From the NCBI GenBank assembly GCA_034104345.1, contig JAXEDY010000020.1, forward strand, positions 1-24,234: 24,234 nt of DNA, read 5' to 3'. Numbering within the stretch: the first letter of the stretch is position 1; every line of letters starts with the position of its first letter. The position numbers and the translations under genes are program-made. Under the pieces are notes generated by a model. It ran no database searches, was not told the DNA's origin, and was given only the letters and a program-made list of their open reading frames with translations. Shown in pieces: positions 14,049 to 22,625 of the stretch. Source of the stretch: HGM11416 sp034104345. GTDB taxonomy: Bacteria; Bacillota; Clostridia; Christensenellales; Borkfalkiaceae.

Positions 14049-16205
14049 TTAAATTATCGTTCTGAAAACGTCGATAATTTCTTTACTTTCTTTAAGTTTT
14101 GAAATAAGCGTTTCCAGATCGCCTTTTTTGTTGAGTTTTATGGTTATATCTACGTTAGCCTGATGCGCTTTTTGGTCGATTCGCCCGTTGATTGCAGTTA
14201 TTAAAAGCCCCAGTTGTGTAGTTATTGCCGAAACTATGGTTAAAACGGGCGCATTTTCCCGCGCGGTTATTTTTATGCTTGCTATATACGAGCCGTCTTT
14301 GCCCGACCACACCGCTTCGAGCAGCCTTGCGGGATCTTCGTGGCGCATATTCGGGCAGTCTTTGCGGTGAACGGTAACGCCGCGCCCGCGCGAAACGAAA
14401 CCGATGATTTCATCGCCCGGAACGGGATTACAACAGCCCGCAAAGCGAACGAGCAGCCCTTCGGTGCCTTTAACTATAACCCCGCTCGACTGCGAAGTGT
14501 GTTTGTAAATAACCTTTTTTACGTCGTTGGGGTTTTGGTTTTCGGCGGCGACGGGTTCTACGTCGCGCTTATAAAAATCGATAAGTTTTAAAAGCACTTG
14601 ATTAACCGAAATAGCGCCGCAACCTACCGCCGCGTACATTTCGTCTACCGTAGAAACCGAGAGTTTGTTCGACAGCGCTTCGAAACTTACGGGGTTTAAC
14701 AAATTGCCGAAGTTATAGCCTTTGTTTTTGCTTTCGGTTTCTAACATCGACTTGCCGATTTTAATTTTTTCATCGGCCATTTGTTTTTTGAAAAACGCCT
14801 TTATTTTTGCGCGCGCTCCGGGTGATTTCGCTATTTTAAGCCAATCCCACGAAGGACCTTTCGACGATTTGTTTGTTATGATTTCAACCACGTCTCCCGT
14901 AGAAAGCGTAGTGTTGAGCGGCACCATTTTGCCGTTTACCTTTGCGCCAACGCAATGGTCCCCCACCTGCGTGTGAATACGGTATGCAAAGTCGATGGGC
15001 GTAGGCGAAGCCACAAGGCTTACCACCTCTCCCTTGGGTGTGAATACCAGACATTCGCTGTCGTAAATATCTCCTTTTAAAGTCTGCAAAAACTCGGTGC
15101 CGTCTTTAAGTCCGCCCTGCCATTCCATGGCTTCGCGGATCCAGTCTAACCTGTGGTCGAACTCGGTTTCTTCGGTTTTCGAGTCCTTTTCTTTATACTT
15201 CCAGTGCGCCGCGATACCGAATTCGGCGGTGCGGTGCATTTCGTAAGTGCGTATCTGAATTTCGAAAATCTGTCCGAAACTAGTTACAACGGTCGTGTGC
15301 AGACTCTGATACATGTTGGGCTTGGGCATTGCGATATAATCTTTGATGCGCCCGGGAATAGGCTTCCATTTTTTGTGGATTTTGCCTAAAATTTCGTAAC
15401 ATTCGTCAACGGTGTCGGTTATAACGCGCACGGCGGTAAGGTCGTAAATCTGCTCTAACGTTTTGCCCTTTTTCATTTTTTTATAAATCGAATAAAAATG
15501 TTTGGGGCGCCCCATAACTTCGCCGTGAATGTTCGATTCCTGAAGTATACCCTTTATTTCTTTAACCACAGAACTTACGAAAACCTTGCGTTCTTCGAGT
15601 TTGGCGTGAATGTTTTCGGAAAGATATTCGTAGGCTTCGGGATCGATATATTTAAGGCACAAGTCTTCGAGTTCGCACTTGATTTGCGAAATACCCAGCC
15701 TGCCCGCAAGCGGCGCGTAAATATCGAGCGTTTCGTGCGCCATGCGAAGCTGCCTTTCCTGCGATAAAAAGTTGAGCGAACGCATATTGTGCAGGCGGTC
15801 GGCAAGTTTTATAATGATAACGCGAATGTCTTTCGCCATCGAAACGAAAATCTTTTTAAAGTTTTCGGCTTGTTCTTCTTCGTGCGACTTGAATTCGATT
15901 TTGTCGAGTTTGGTAACGCCGTTAACGAGCGTTAAAACCGTATCGCCGAATTCACGCTTGATGTCGTCTTCGGTTACGGGCGTATCTTCGATAACGTCGT
16001 GCAGAAAAGCCGCCGCAACAGTATAATAATCCATGCCGAGTTCTATTAAAATATCGGCAACGGCGCACGGGTGCGTAAAATATTCTTCGCCCGAAGCGCG
16101 TTTTTGCCCTTTATGCGCTTCTTTTGCGAAATAATAGGCCTTTGCCAGCACTTCGGCTTCTTCTTTTTTATATATGTTTGATATTTTTTCAAGAATTTCG
16201 AGCAT
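14049..16205 (-). CDS. rel: Bifunctional (p)ppGpp synthetase/hydrolase Rel
   Basis: The 718-residue stringent-response enzyme makes and degrades (p)ppGpp. The hydrolase HD domain is intact: THP (His45) and HDVIEDT (His69, Asp70), with KLADRLHNMR at 133-142. The synthetase domain is also intact: RPKHFYSIYKKM (233-244), YDLTAVRV (254-261) and EIQIRT (315-320). The regulatory half carries a TGS domain (about 386-445), a cysteine-containing linker FAGCCNPVPGDE and a C-terminal ACT domain (about 645-718). AGGTG precedes ATG. It lies 34 bp after recJ in the same direction. Full length for a Firmicute Rel; both activities are expected. Confidence 0.96.
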   Translation of the reverse strand: MLEILEKISNIYKKEEAEVLAKAYYFAKEAHKGQKRASGEEYFTHPCAVADILIELGMDYYTVAAAFLHDVIEDTPVTEDDIKREFGDTVLTLVNGVTKLDKIEFKSHEEEQAENFKKIFVSMAKDIRVIIIKLADRLHNMRSLNFLSQERQLRMAHETLDIYAPLAGRLGISQIKCELEDLCLKYIDPEAYEYLSENIHAKLEERKVFVSSVVKEIKGILQESNIHGEVMGRPKHFYSIYKKMKKGKTLEQIYDLTAVRVITDTVDECYEILGKIHKKWKPIPGRIKDYIAMPKPNMYQSLHTTVVTSFGQIFEIQIRTYEMHRTAEFGIAAHWKYKEKDSKTEETEFDHRLDWIREAMEWQGGLKDGTEFLQTLKGDIYDSECLVFTPKGEVVSLVASPTPIDFAYRIHTQVGDHCVGAKVNGKMVPLNTTLSTGDVVEIITNKSSKGPSWDWLKIAKSPGARAKIKAFFKKQMADEKIKIGKSMLETESKNKGYNFGNLLNPVSFEALSNKLSVSTVDEMYAAVGCGAISVNQVLLKLIDFYKRDVEPVAAENQNPNDVKKVIYKHTSQSSGVIVKGTEGLLVRFAGCCNPVPGDEIIGFVSRGRGVTVHRKDCPNMRHEDPARLLEAVWSGKDGSYIASIKITARENAPVLTIVSAITTQLGLLITAINGRIDQKAHQANVDITIKLNKKGDLETLISKLKESKEIIDVFRTII

Positions 16206-16239
16206 GTTTTCACCTGCGAAATTTTAAAATAAAGCGTTT

Positions 16240-18585
16240 TTATTCAGCCGTCGTTTTGTTATATTCGCAAACGGCACGGTACAAACGCGAGCTATTAAGG
16301 TCGCTTTTTACGTTTTTATCGTAATTAAGCGTTCCCTGAGCGAACGAGAATATTTTTAGTTCTATAAAGGTTTCAAGGCAGAAAATAATCTGTTCGGGGC
16401 TTAAAAATTCGTTTTTTATGTTAAGCGCTACGTCTACGCTGCTTTTGCCGTAAAACTTGTTAAATTTTAAAAGCGAAAAGCATTTTGCAAACGTTTCGCG
16501 CGAAGTATCCAGATTTATTTCGAACGCTTTTTTATCCGAACAAACCGTATGTTCAACACCCTTAATTAAAGGATAGCCGAAAATCGGATTGTCGAGATAA
16601 ATTATTTTATTAAAGCCGAAATTTTCGAAATATTTAAGAGATATTACCGCGGCGTTGTCGTCACACTTTTCTTTGGGGCGCAACACGCCCGTTTTAAGTT
16701 TTTTAAGCTTCGGATATTTTTTTAAAGTCTGCGGGTTTTCGCAAGCGAAAATTACCCCGCTTTTATTTATATTTTCTTCGATAAGTGCGGCTATAGCACC
16801 GTTATCGAGCAGTTCGTCCGCTTTTCCGCGCTCAAAGCTTCCAAGCAAATGATTTTTAAAACACTCTAATTCAAGGCGCGATTTTTCCGCTTTGATATTT
16901 TCCGAAAAATCGGCGTTTTTAAAAGAATTTTCAACGTCGTATTCTACGACGCGCACCAATCCTTTTAAATAATTTTTGCCGTTAAAATACGAAATATTCG
17001 GCTCGAAAACTATTTGCTTTTCGATGGGGAAATTGATAACGTCAAGTTCGTTTTCGCCGTTAAAATATAGCAAATCGATAAACTCGGTTCTGAACGATAT
17101 GTGCGGCGAGCCTTCTTTTAAAGGGCTTGCGTTTACGTTATCAGCCTTAACGACGTAAAGCGGCTTGCGGTTTTCGGCGCCCACGGGTTCTAAAAGTTCG
17201 AGTTCTTCTGCAAACTCGACCGTCATTTTTTCGGTTAAAACGCCTTCGGCTTCGATGCGCTTTTCAAACGCTTCGTCGCCGTAATTTTGTTCGACGAATT
17301 CGCAAATACGCTGTTCGAACGGTTCTATGTTTTCGCCCTTTAAGGTTACCCCGGCGGCGTTCGAGTGTCCGCCGAAATCGATAAGCAGGTCTTTGCACGC
17401 GTTAACCGCCTGAAAAACGTTTACGTCGCCCACGCTGCGCGCCGAACCGTGATAAACCCCGCCGCTTAACGTAAACAAAACCGTGGGGCGATTATATTCT
17501 TCGACGAGCTTTGCCGCGACTATGCCCACAAGACCTCCGTTCCAACCGTCGTCTTTTAAAACGATAACTTTTTTAATTTGTTTGCCCGCAAGTTTTTGCT
17601 TTGCGCTTTTTAAAAGCGATTCGCATTCGGTTTGCCGCGCCGCATTATATGCGTTGAGTTTAACGCAAATTTCGCGCGCTTCGTCTTCGCTGTCGGAAAG
17701 CATTAAATCAAGCGCGCAGTGCGCGTTTCCCATTCTGCCGGCGGCGTTTATGCGCGGTGCAAGCGTGAAAGCAAGTCCCGTAGCCGAAATTTCTTTAAGC
17801 CCGCTTAACCTTATAAGCGTTTTTAATGGCGTGCACGGCGAAGTTTTTATAAGTTTTAAACCTTCGGCAACGATGTCGCGGTTTTCGCTTGTTAAAGGCA
17901 TGCTGTCGGCAATGGTAGCAACGGTTACAAGGTCGAGATATTTATCGGCTTTTTCGCCCAAAAGAGCATACGCCACTTTATAGGCGACACCCGCCCCGCA
18001 AAGCCCGTCAAACGGATAATCCTGATCTTTGCGCTTACAGTTTATAAGCGGACAATCGGGAAGTTCGTCGGGAAGTTCGTGATGGTCGGTTACGATAACG
18101 TCTATTCCGATGTCTTCGATATAGGCGATTTCGTCGCGGCAACTTACGCCGCAGTCTACCGTGACAACAAGATCGGGATTATATTCTTCGAGCATTTCTT
18201 CAACAAGATCGTGCGTAAGCCCGTAACCCTGCGCGCGTTCGGGGATAACCGTGAACACGTCTTCAATTCCGAATTCGGTAAGAGCGCGATACATAACGGT
18301 CGAAGCGCAAATTCCGTCGGCGTCGTAATCGCCGAAAACAACCACAGTTTCGCCGTTATCGCGCGCGCGGGTAAGTCTGTCTGCCACAACCGACATATCT
18401 TTAAGCAAAAACGGACTTAAAAAATTGTTCTTGCCGGGAGATAAAAAGCGTGCGGCTTTTTCAACCGAATCTATGCCCTTGCCCAAAAGTATTTTTGCAA
18501 GGTTTAGCGATACGTTAAGTTTTTCGGATATTTCGCCCGCGATATTAAGTTGTTCGTTTGTTAAATCGCCTTTAAAAATTATCAT
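16240..18585 (-). CDS. recJ: Single-stranded-DNA-specific exonuclease RecJ
   Basis: The 781-residue protein is a DHH-family 5'-3' exonuclease of recombination and mismatch or base-excision repair. The phosphoesterase motifs are GDYDADG (85-91), VDCG (143-146), TDHHE (166-170) and, in the DHHA1 domain, DFGGHSNAAG. The C-terminal 250 residues are the variable OB/extension part seen in longer Firmicute RecJ. No good Shine-Dalgarno precedes ATG, and a terminator lies between secF and this gene (18648-18674), so its expression route is unclear: readthrough or an unseen promoter. It is followed by rel with a 34-bp gap. Confidence 0.94.
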   Translation of the reverse strand: MIIFKGDLTNEQLNIAGEISEKLNVSLNLAKILLGKGIDSVEKAARFLSPGKNNFLSPFLLKDMSVVADRLTRARDNGETVVVFGDYDADGICASTVMYRALTEFGIEDVFTVIPERAQGYGLTHDLVEEMLEEYNPDLVVTVDCGVSCRDEIAYIEDIGIDVIVTDHHELPDELPDCPLINCKRKDQDYPFDGLCGAGVAYKVAYALLGEKADKYLDLVTVATIADSMPLTSENRDIVAEGLKLIKTSPCTPLKTLIRLSGLKEISATGLAFTLAPRINAAGRMGNAHCALDLMLSDSEDEAREICVKLNAYNAARQTECESLLKSAKQKLAGKQIKKVIVLKDDGWNGGLVGIVAAKLVEEYNRPTVLFTLSGGVYHGSARSVGDVNVFQAVNACKDLLIDFGGHSNAAGVTLKGENIEPFEQRICEFVEQNYGDEAFEKRIEAEGVLTEKMTVEFAEELELLEPVGAENRKPLYVVKADNVNASPLKEGSPHISFRTEFIDLLYFNGENELDVINFPIEKQIVFEPNISYFNGKNYLKGLVRVVEYDVENSFKNADFSENIKAEKSRLELECFKNHLLGSFERGKADELLDNGAIAALIEENINKSGVIFACENPQTLKKYPKLKKLKTGVLRPKEKCDDNAAVISLKYFENFGFNKIIYLDNPIFGYPLIKGVEHTVCSDKKAFEINLDTSRETFAKCFSLLKFNKFYGKSSVDVALNIKNEFLSPEQIIFCLETFIELKIFSFAQGTLNYDKNVKSDLNSSRLYRAVCEYNKTTAE

Positions 18586-18647
18586 GTATTAAAATCGCTG
18601 CCACAAGCCGTTAAAAAGTTAATAAAAAGTTGCGTTTTTTTAAATGC

Positions 18648-18674
18648 AAAACGGGCAGGGAATTTCCCCGCCCG
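18648..18674 (-). terminator. Terminator-like hairpin between secF and recJ
   Basis: CGGGCAGGG (18652-18660) pairs with CCCCGCCCG (18666-18674) with one mismatch. On the minus strand a TTTT run (18648-18651) and further T-rich sequence follow. It probably ends or reduces secDF transcription before recJ. Confidence 0.65.
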
Positions 18675-18757
18675 CTTAAAAATCAGTTTTTTGACGCGCA
18701 CCGCTTTTAACCGCAGTTTTCTAAGCCAAAGCGGATTTTACGTTATCGACAATTCGA

Positions 18758-19843
18758 TTATGCTTTTTTCGCGCCTGCGGCTTTGTTCTTTTTGCCGAGT
18801 TTCATCTTTTTGCCGAGTTTTCTGTTGAATACCCAAACCGACGACGAAAGAAGAACCGCCGACCAGAAGCCCGCAATCAAACCGAATACTATGGGAAGAA
18901 TGAATTCCTGAATAGTAGAAACGCTGAAGAAAAGCAATACGAGTATCATTACCATCGTGGTGAGCAACGATAAAAATATTTTAACGAGCGAGTGCTTTAT
19001 CGAGTAGTTTGCAATTTCTGCGTCGCTTGCAAGTTCGAAAGCAGGCGATTTGATACATTCGCGGATTTTATCGAAAATAACGATGGTCGAGTTGATCGAG
19101 TAACCGATAATGGTGATAACCGCGGCGATGAACGTCGAGTTAACGGGAATGTTGAATATCGCGGTGAGCGAAGTCATTATCAAAACGTCGTGCAACAGCG
19201 CAAATATCGCGGCGAACGCACCGCTTACCGTGAATCTTATCATTATATAAATAAGCATTACGATAATGGCGACCACGATAGCCCATATCGCTGCGTTAAC
19301 GAGCGACGACGAAGCGCTTGCGCCTACAACGTAAGCCTTGATAAATTCTTCGGCTTGCTGATAGTCGTCTACGTTTCCGTCGTTATAGGTTTTGATAAAC
19401 CCGCCGTCTTTTATAAGATCCTGCTGAAGATCGCCCTGAACGCCCTTGTCGGCGGCGTCGTTGTCGTCGCCGGTAAGCGCTTGCTGGAACATAATTTGTT
19501 CTTTTTCGTTATTTTTATCGATCTTTTTGCCGTTAAGCGAATATTCAAGGCGGAATTCGTATTCTTGCCAACCTTCGCTTTCCGAAATCTGCATACGGTC
19601 GAGAACTTTAAAGCCCTTACCTTCCAAAAACTTTTTATAGGTGTCTTCGAATTCGTTTTCGTGCCCTTTTGCAAAGCTGCCGAGTTCAACCGAAATTTTA
19701 GCGCCGCCCGTGTAGTCGATACCTAAGTTAAACCTGCCCATGCAAACGCAAACCACGCCCGCAACGATTATGGCAAGACTTACTAAAATAAACCATTTGA
19801 ATTTTTCGACTATTTTAAAGTCTTTTTTCATCATATCAGTCAT
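18758..19843 (-). CDS. secF: Protein translocase subunit SecF
   Basis: The 361-residue membrane protein works with SecD to pull exported proteins through the SecYEG channel using proton motive force. It has an N-terminal helix (18-35), the GIDYTGG motif (41-47), an extracytoplasmic domain to about 175 and five further helices. In the conserved helix the usual G-Y-S-I-N-D-T appears as GYSINSTIVIFDKIRE, so Ser252 replaces the Asp thought to relay protons (E. coli SecF Asp213). The start overlaps the secD stop by eight bases, implying coupling. The Lys-rich tail is typical. Confidence 0.95.
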   Translation of the reverse strand: MTDMMKKDFKIVEKFKWFILVSLAIIVAGVVCVCMGRFNLGIDYTGGAKISVELGSFAKGHENEFEDTYKKFLEGKGFKVLDRMQISESEGWQEYEFRLEYSLNGKKIDKNNEKEQIMFQQALTGDDNDAADKGVQGDLQQDLIKDGGFIKTYNDGNVDDYQQAEEFIKAYVVGASASSSLVNAAIWAIVVAIIVMLIYIMIRFTVSGAFAAIFALLHDVLIMTSLTAIFNIPVNSTFIAAVITIIGYSINSTIVIFDKIRECIKSPAFELASDAEIANYSIKHSLVKIFLSLLTTMVMILVLLFFSVSTIQEFILPIVFGLIAGFWSAVLLSSSVWVFNRKLGKKMKLGKKNKAAGAKKA

Positions 19844-21116
19844 TTAAGCTTCCCCCTTCTCTTTTGAGTTTAAGGAATTTCTGCTCGTCCGAAGTCATGG
19901 GAAGGAAAAGACCGATAAGCCACCTCGTTACCAAAATTCCACAGAAAAGCGAAAGAACGATACCTATAAGCAGCGTTATGGCGAATCCTTTAATCGTGCC
20001 GGGGCACAAAATCCACAAAACGATAGCCGCAAAGATGGTGGTGATGTTCGAATCGAATACGGTTACGAACGCACGACGATAACCTTGTTTAATTGCGGCG
20101 CGAACGGTTTTGCCCATTTTAAATTCTTCTTTTACACGTTCGAAAATAACTATGTTCGCGTCAACCGCCATACCTATCGAAAGAAGGATACCCGCGATAC
20201 CGGGGAGCGTAAGTTGAACGCCCGGAACGATTGCCAAAAAGATAATGTATAATAAAACGTAAATTAAAAGCGAAATATCGGCGGCAAGCCCCATGCCTTT
20301 GTATAAAACCAAAAGCAATACGAAGATTATCAAAAGACCGATAACCAGCGCAATAACGCTGCTGTTGATAGCGTTTTCGCCGAGTTTCGAACTTATTGCG
20401 CGCGATTCAGAAACAGTATAGTTAATGGGAAGACGCCCGCTGTCGATAACAGAAGCGATCGAAAGCGCTTCTTCGTAATCGGTATACCCCGTTATGGTTG
20501 CCTGCGTGTTATTTATGGTTTCGCTTACGGTAGGCGACGAAATAAGCGAATCGCCAAGGTAAATATATAACTTTTTGTCGGTCATATCTTTAACCGCGGT
20601 AGTCGCCTGCGCGAACTTGCTTACGCCCTTATCGGTAAAGTTTAAAACGATAAGGTATCCGCCGTTTTCGCGGTCGGTCGAAACGTATGCGCTTTTGATG
20701 TGTTCTTCGCCGTTAAGCCATTCTTTGTGAGTGTAATCCTGGAACGTAAGGTTACCGGTCTGACCGATAACTTCCAGAACGGTTCCGTCGTCGTCGATCT
20801 GCGGAATTTCTACGCGAACCTTATCGCCGTCCTGCACGGTGATTACGGCTTCGGTATAACCCTTATCGTCTAAACGTTGGCGAAGTATTACCATTGCCGC
20901 TTCAAGATCTGCGGCGGTGCTTTCGCCATTCGATCCTTCAGGCGTTAAAACGACGTAATAGCCGCCCGAGATGTCGATTCCTTTGCCGATAATGCTTAAA
21001 ATCGAGTTGTATTGTTTGGTTTTTCCGAACGGAAAACTTACAAAACACATTACGCCGACCAAAGCGATAAGTATCGACAAAATGATGGTGACAACTATTG
21101 ATTTTGTCTTGCTCAT
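19836..21116 (-). CDS. secD: Protein translocase subunit SecD
   Basis: The 426-residue partner of SecF has an N-terminal helix (7-28), the GIDISGG motif (46-52), a fairly short extracytoplasmic P1 region and five C-terminal helices from residue 253. The proton-relay Asp319 in MAVDAN is kept, followed by IVIFERVKEE. AGGAGG lies five bases before ATG, the strongest ribosome binding site in the window. It has a consensus promoter about 190 bp upstream and a leader with a possible attenuator. SecD and SecF are separate here, unlike the fused Bacillus SecDF. Confidence 0.96.
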   Translation of the reverse strand: MSKTKSIVVTIILSILIALVGVMCFVSFPFGKTKQYNSILSIIGKGIDISGGYYVVLTPEGSNGESTAADLEAAMVILRQRLDDKGYTEAVITVQDGDKVRVEIPQIDDDGTVLEVIGQTGNLTFQDYTHKEWLNGEEHIKSAYVSTDRENGGYLIVLNFTDKGVSKFAQATTAVKDMTDKKLYIYLGDSLISSPTVSETINNTQATITGYTDYEEALSIASVIDSGRLPINYTVSESRAISSKLGENAINSSVIALVIGLLIIFVLLLVLYKGMGLAADISLLIYVLLYIIFLAIVPGVQLTLPGIAGILLSIGMAVDANIVIFERVKEEFKMGKTVRAAIKQGYRRAFVTVFDSNITTIFAAIVLWILCPGTIKGFAITLLIGIVLSLFCGILVTRWLIGLFLPMTSDEQKFLKLKREGGSLND

Positions 21117-21226
21117 TCTTGCCTCCTGCTTTTTACAAGCATTCTAAAAGTAACGTTACGGCACCTGCGCCGACGACTGCGGACGAACCCGGAAAAAATT
21201 CGACGAACCCGCCACGACCAAAACAA

Positions 21227-21246
21227 AAAACGCTTGTTCGCGTTTT
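21227..21246 (-). promoter_or_regulatory. Possible attenuator hairpin in the secD leader
   Basis: On the minus strand, AAAACGC-gaacaa-GCGTTTT runs straight into six T residues, about 55-75 nt after the predicted start and 110 nt before secD. It looks like a weak intrinsic terminator inside a leader. The same leader holds the palindromes TGTGCGCACA and GTAACGTTAC. Confidence 0.4.
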
Positions 21247-21309
21247 ATGCCGCGTTACGCACGCATGTGCGCACACGTATCTATTATGTAAATATCGTGT
21301 ACATTTGCC

Positions 21310-21338
21310 ATTATATAATGAACGCCCGAATTAGTCAA
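21310..21338 (-). promoter_or_regulatory. Promoter of secDF
   Basis: Minus strand: TTGACT (21333-21338), 17-bp spacer, TATAAT (21310-21315). It starts a new transcription unit within the larger cluster, just after the terminator at 21408-21438. The remainder of the gene-free stretch 21117-21501 is leader and spacer. Confidence 0.82.
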
Positions 21339-21407
21339 ATATTTTTAACGCAGTTTTTAAAAAAAGTGCGACTGCGGTAAAAATTCAGGCTGAAACAAAG
21401 CGCAAAA

Positions 21408-21438
21408 AAAAAACGCCTTTATAAAAAAAGCGTTTTTT
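21408..21438 (-). terminator. Rho-independent terminator after the TIGR04086-like gene
   Basis: AAAAAACGC (21408-21416) pairs with GCGTTTTTT (21430-21438), with A and T tracts on both sides, so it can act in either direction. It separates the yajC unit from secDF. Confidence 0.75.
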
Positions 21439-21501
21439 AAGTTTTACTTTTTTTATACTTTTTTTACAAAAATCATGCCGCGCCCGCAGCCGCCGCCCTT
21501 T

Positions 21502-21882
21502 TCAGCGTTTGTTTTTTAAATTGGAAAAAAGCACGCCGAAAATGCAGCCTGCCGCCGTCGTAAGCAAAAAATTTAAAAGTTGCGAAGCACCCGCCTTCCA
21601 ACTTCCGCTTATAACGCCGAACAACAAATAAACGAAAAAATATACCGAAACGCCCATAAAAAGCCCGCGCAAAAGCCCCTTTTCGCGGGAATAGAAAAAA
21701 CACCCCGTAGCCGCGGCCGCTATGCGGATAAGCCCGTTGATTATTCCGATAACCGCTTCGCCCGCACCGCCGCAAAAACGCAGAATAAGCGCGAAAATAA
21801 GCACGAAAACAAGTGCGACGACAAGCGCGAAAAACACGCCTTTTAAATAATTTATCGCGTTTTCTTTTTTAAAAAAAGCCAT
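21502..21882 (-). CDS. Small four-helix membrane protein, TIGR04086 type
   Basis: The 126-residue, very hydrophobic protein has about four membrane segments (roughly 14-36, 42-64, 70-92, 98-120) and a positively charged C-terminus (LKNKR). Its length, pattern and place between yajC and secD match the uncharacterised TIGR04086 family of Clostridia. Function is unknown; location suggests a link to protein export or membrane assembly. The start codon lies in a 7-bp hairpin (21878-21903), with AAGGT as the likely ribosome binding site. Confidence 0.7.
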   Translation of the reverse strand: MAFFKKENAINYLKGVFFALVVALVFVLIFALILRFCGGAGEAVIGIINGLIRIAAAATGCFFYSREKGLLRGLFMGVSVYFFVYLLFGVISGSWKAGASQLLNFLLTTAAGCIFGVLFSNLKNKR

Positions 21883-21903
21883 AAAGTTTTTCTACCTTAT
21901 GGC
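21878..21903 (-). promoter_or_regulatory. Hairpin covering the start of the TIGR04086-like gene
   Basis: GCCATAA (21878-21884) pairs with TTATGGC (21897-21903). In the mRNA the ATG is in one arm and the AAGG ribosome binding site at the end of the other, so folding could lower translation. Confidence 0.4.
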
Positions 21904-22021
21904 TTATTTTATGTTTGATTTTCAAATAAAAGAACGTTTTTCGCGCGCTTTTTTGCTCTTTCGCTTATCTCTTTTTTGCATTTATCGCCTTTATCGCGCG
22001 CCTTACGTCAATTTATTTATC

Positions 22022-22492
22022 TTATTCGTTTTTATCCTCTTCGGCAACTTCGTCGATTTCTTCGACCGATTCGTCTGCTTCGACGGTTTCGCTTTCGGTT
22101 TTAACTTCTTCGTCGGCGGGTTCGCCTATTACTTCGGTAACGCCGTTAACTCCGCTTCCTGCAGGGAAAACCTGATAGATAGCCGATTTATCGATGGTTA
22201 AAAAACTGTGATGATCGTCGTCGCCGGTTTCGATTACTACGGTATTCTGAACGTCGTCTACCGAAACGATGGTTCCGCAAATAAGCCCGATTGTTTTTAT
22301 TTTATCGCCCGCTTTAAGCGCGCTCATTTTTTCTTCGGCGGCTTTCTGTTGTTTTTTGCGGGTAAAATAGTTGAACACGAAAAGGCCTATAAGCAATACG
22401 GCGAGAAGTATCCATATTCCCGCGCTCTGCCAAAAAGTCGGTTGCGGTTGCACGCTGTCCGAAGAGGACAAAAGGTTTAAAAACAAATTCAT
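22022..22492 (-). CDS. yajC: Preprotein translocase subunit YajC
   Basis: The 156-residue protein has one N-terminal membrane helix (about 23-43), then a basic stretch RKKQQKAAEE and the YajC core LKAGDKIKTIGLICGTIV (59-76) with a following KSAIYQV strand. YajC associates with SecDF. The last 40 residues are a strongly acidic Glu/Asp/Val tail absent from short YajC proteins (about 90-110 residues). GGAG lies seven bases before ATG. It is preceded by its own likely promoter and followed by the TIGR04086-like gene. Confidence 0.92.
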   Translation of the reverse strand: MNLFLNLLSSSDSVQPQPTFWQSAGIWILLAVLLIGLFVFNYFTRKKQQKAAEEKMSALKAGDKIKTIGLICGTIVSVDDVQNTVVIETGDDDHHSFLTIDKSAIYQVFPAGSGVNGVTEVIGEPADEEVKTESETVEADESVEEIDEVAEEDKNE

Positions 22493-22578
22493 TTTTTCAC
22501 TCCGTTTTTATTGGTTTTTTATATTTTTTCATCGCGGCTTAAACAAAAACATGCCCTGCGCCGCTCTTCGTATAAAAT

Positions 22579-22607
22579 ATGATAAAGAAAAACGTTAAAA
22601 TTTGCAA
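22579..22607 (-). promoter_or_regulatory. Likely promoter of yajC
   Basis: Minus strand: TTGCAA (22602-22607), 17-bp spacer, TATCAT (22579-22584). It lies directly after the tgt stop codon. Confidence 0.5.
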
Positions 22608-22625
22608 GTTATTTTAAGCCCAAAA

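Noticed and set aside
16796..16816. Sixth copy of the dispersed repeat in recJ (CTATAGCACCGTTATCG)
   Set aside because: Only the CCGTTATCG part matches; the flanks differ and it reads D-N-G-A-I, compatible with chance.
21731..21753. Repeat-like ATAAGCCCGTT in the TIGR04086-like gene
   Set aside because: Eleven matching bases only, encoding N-G-L-I with common codons; flanks do not match.
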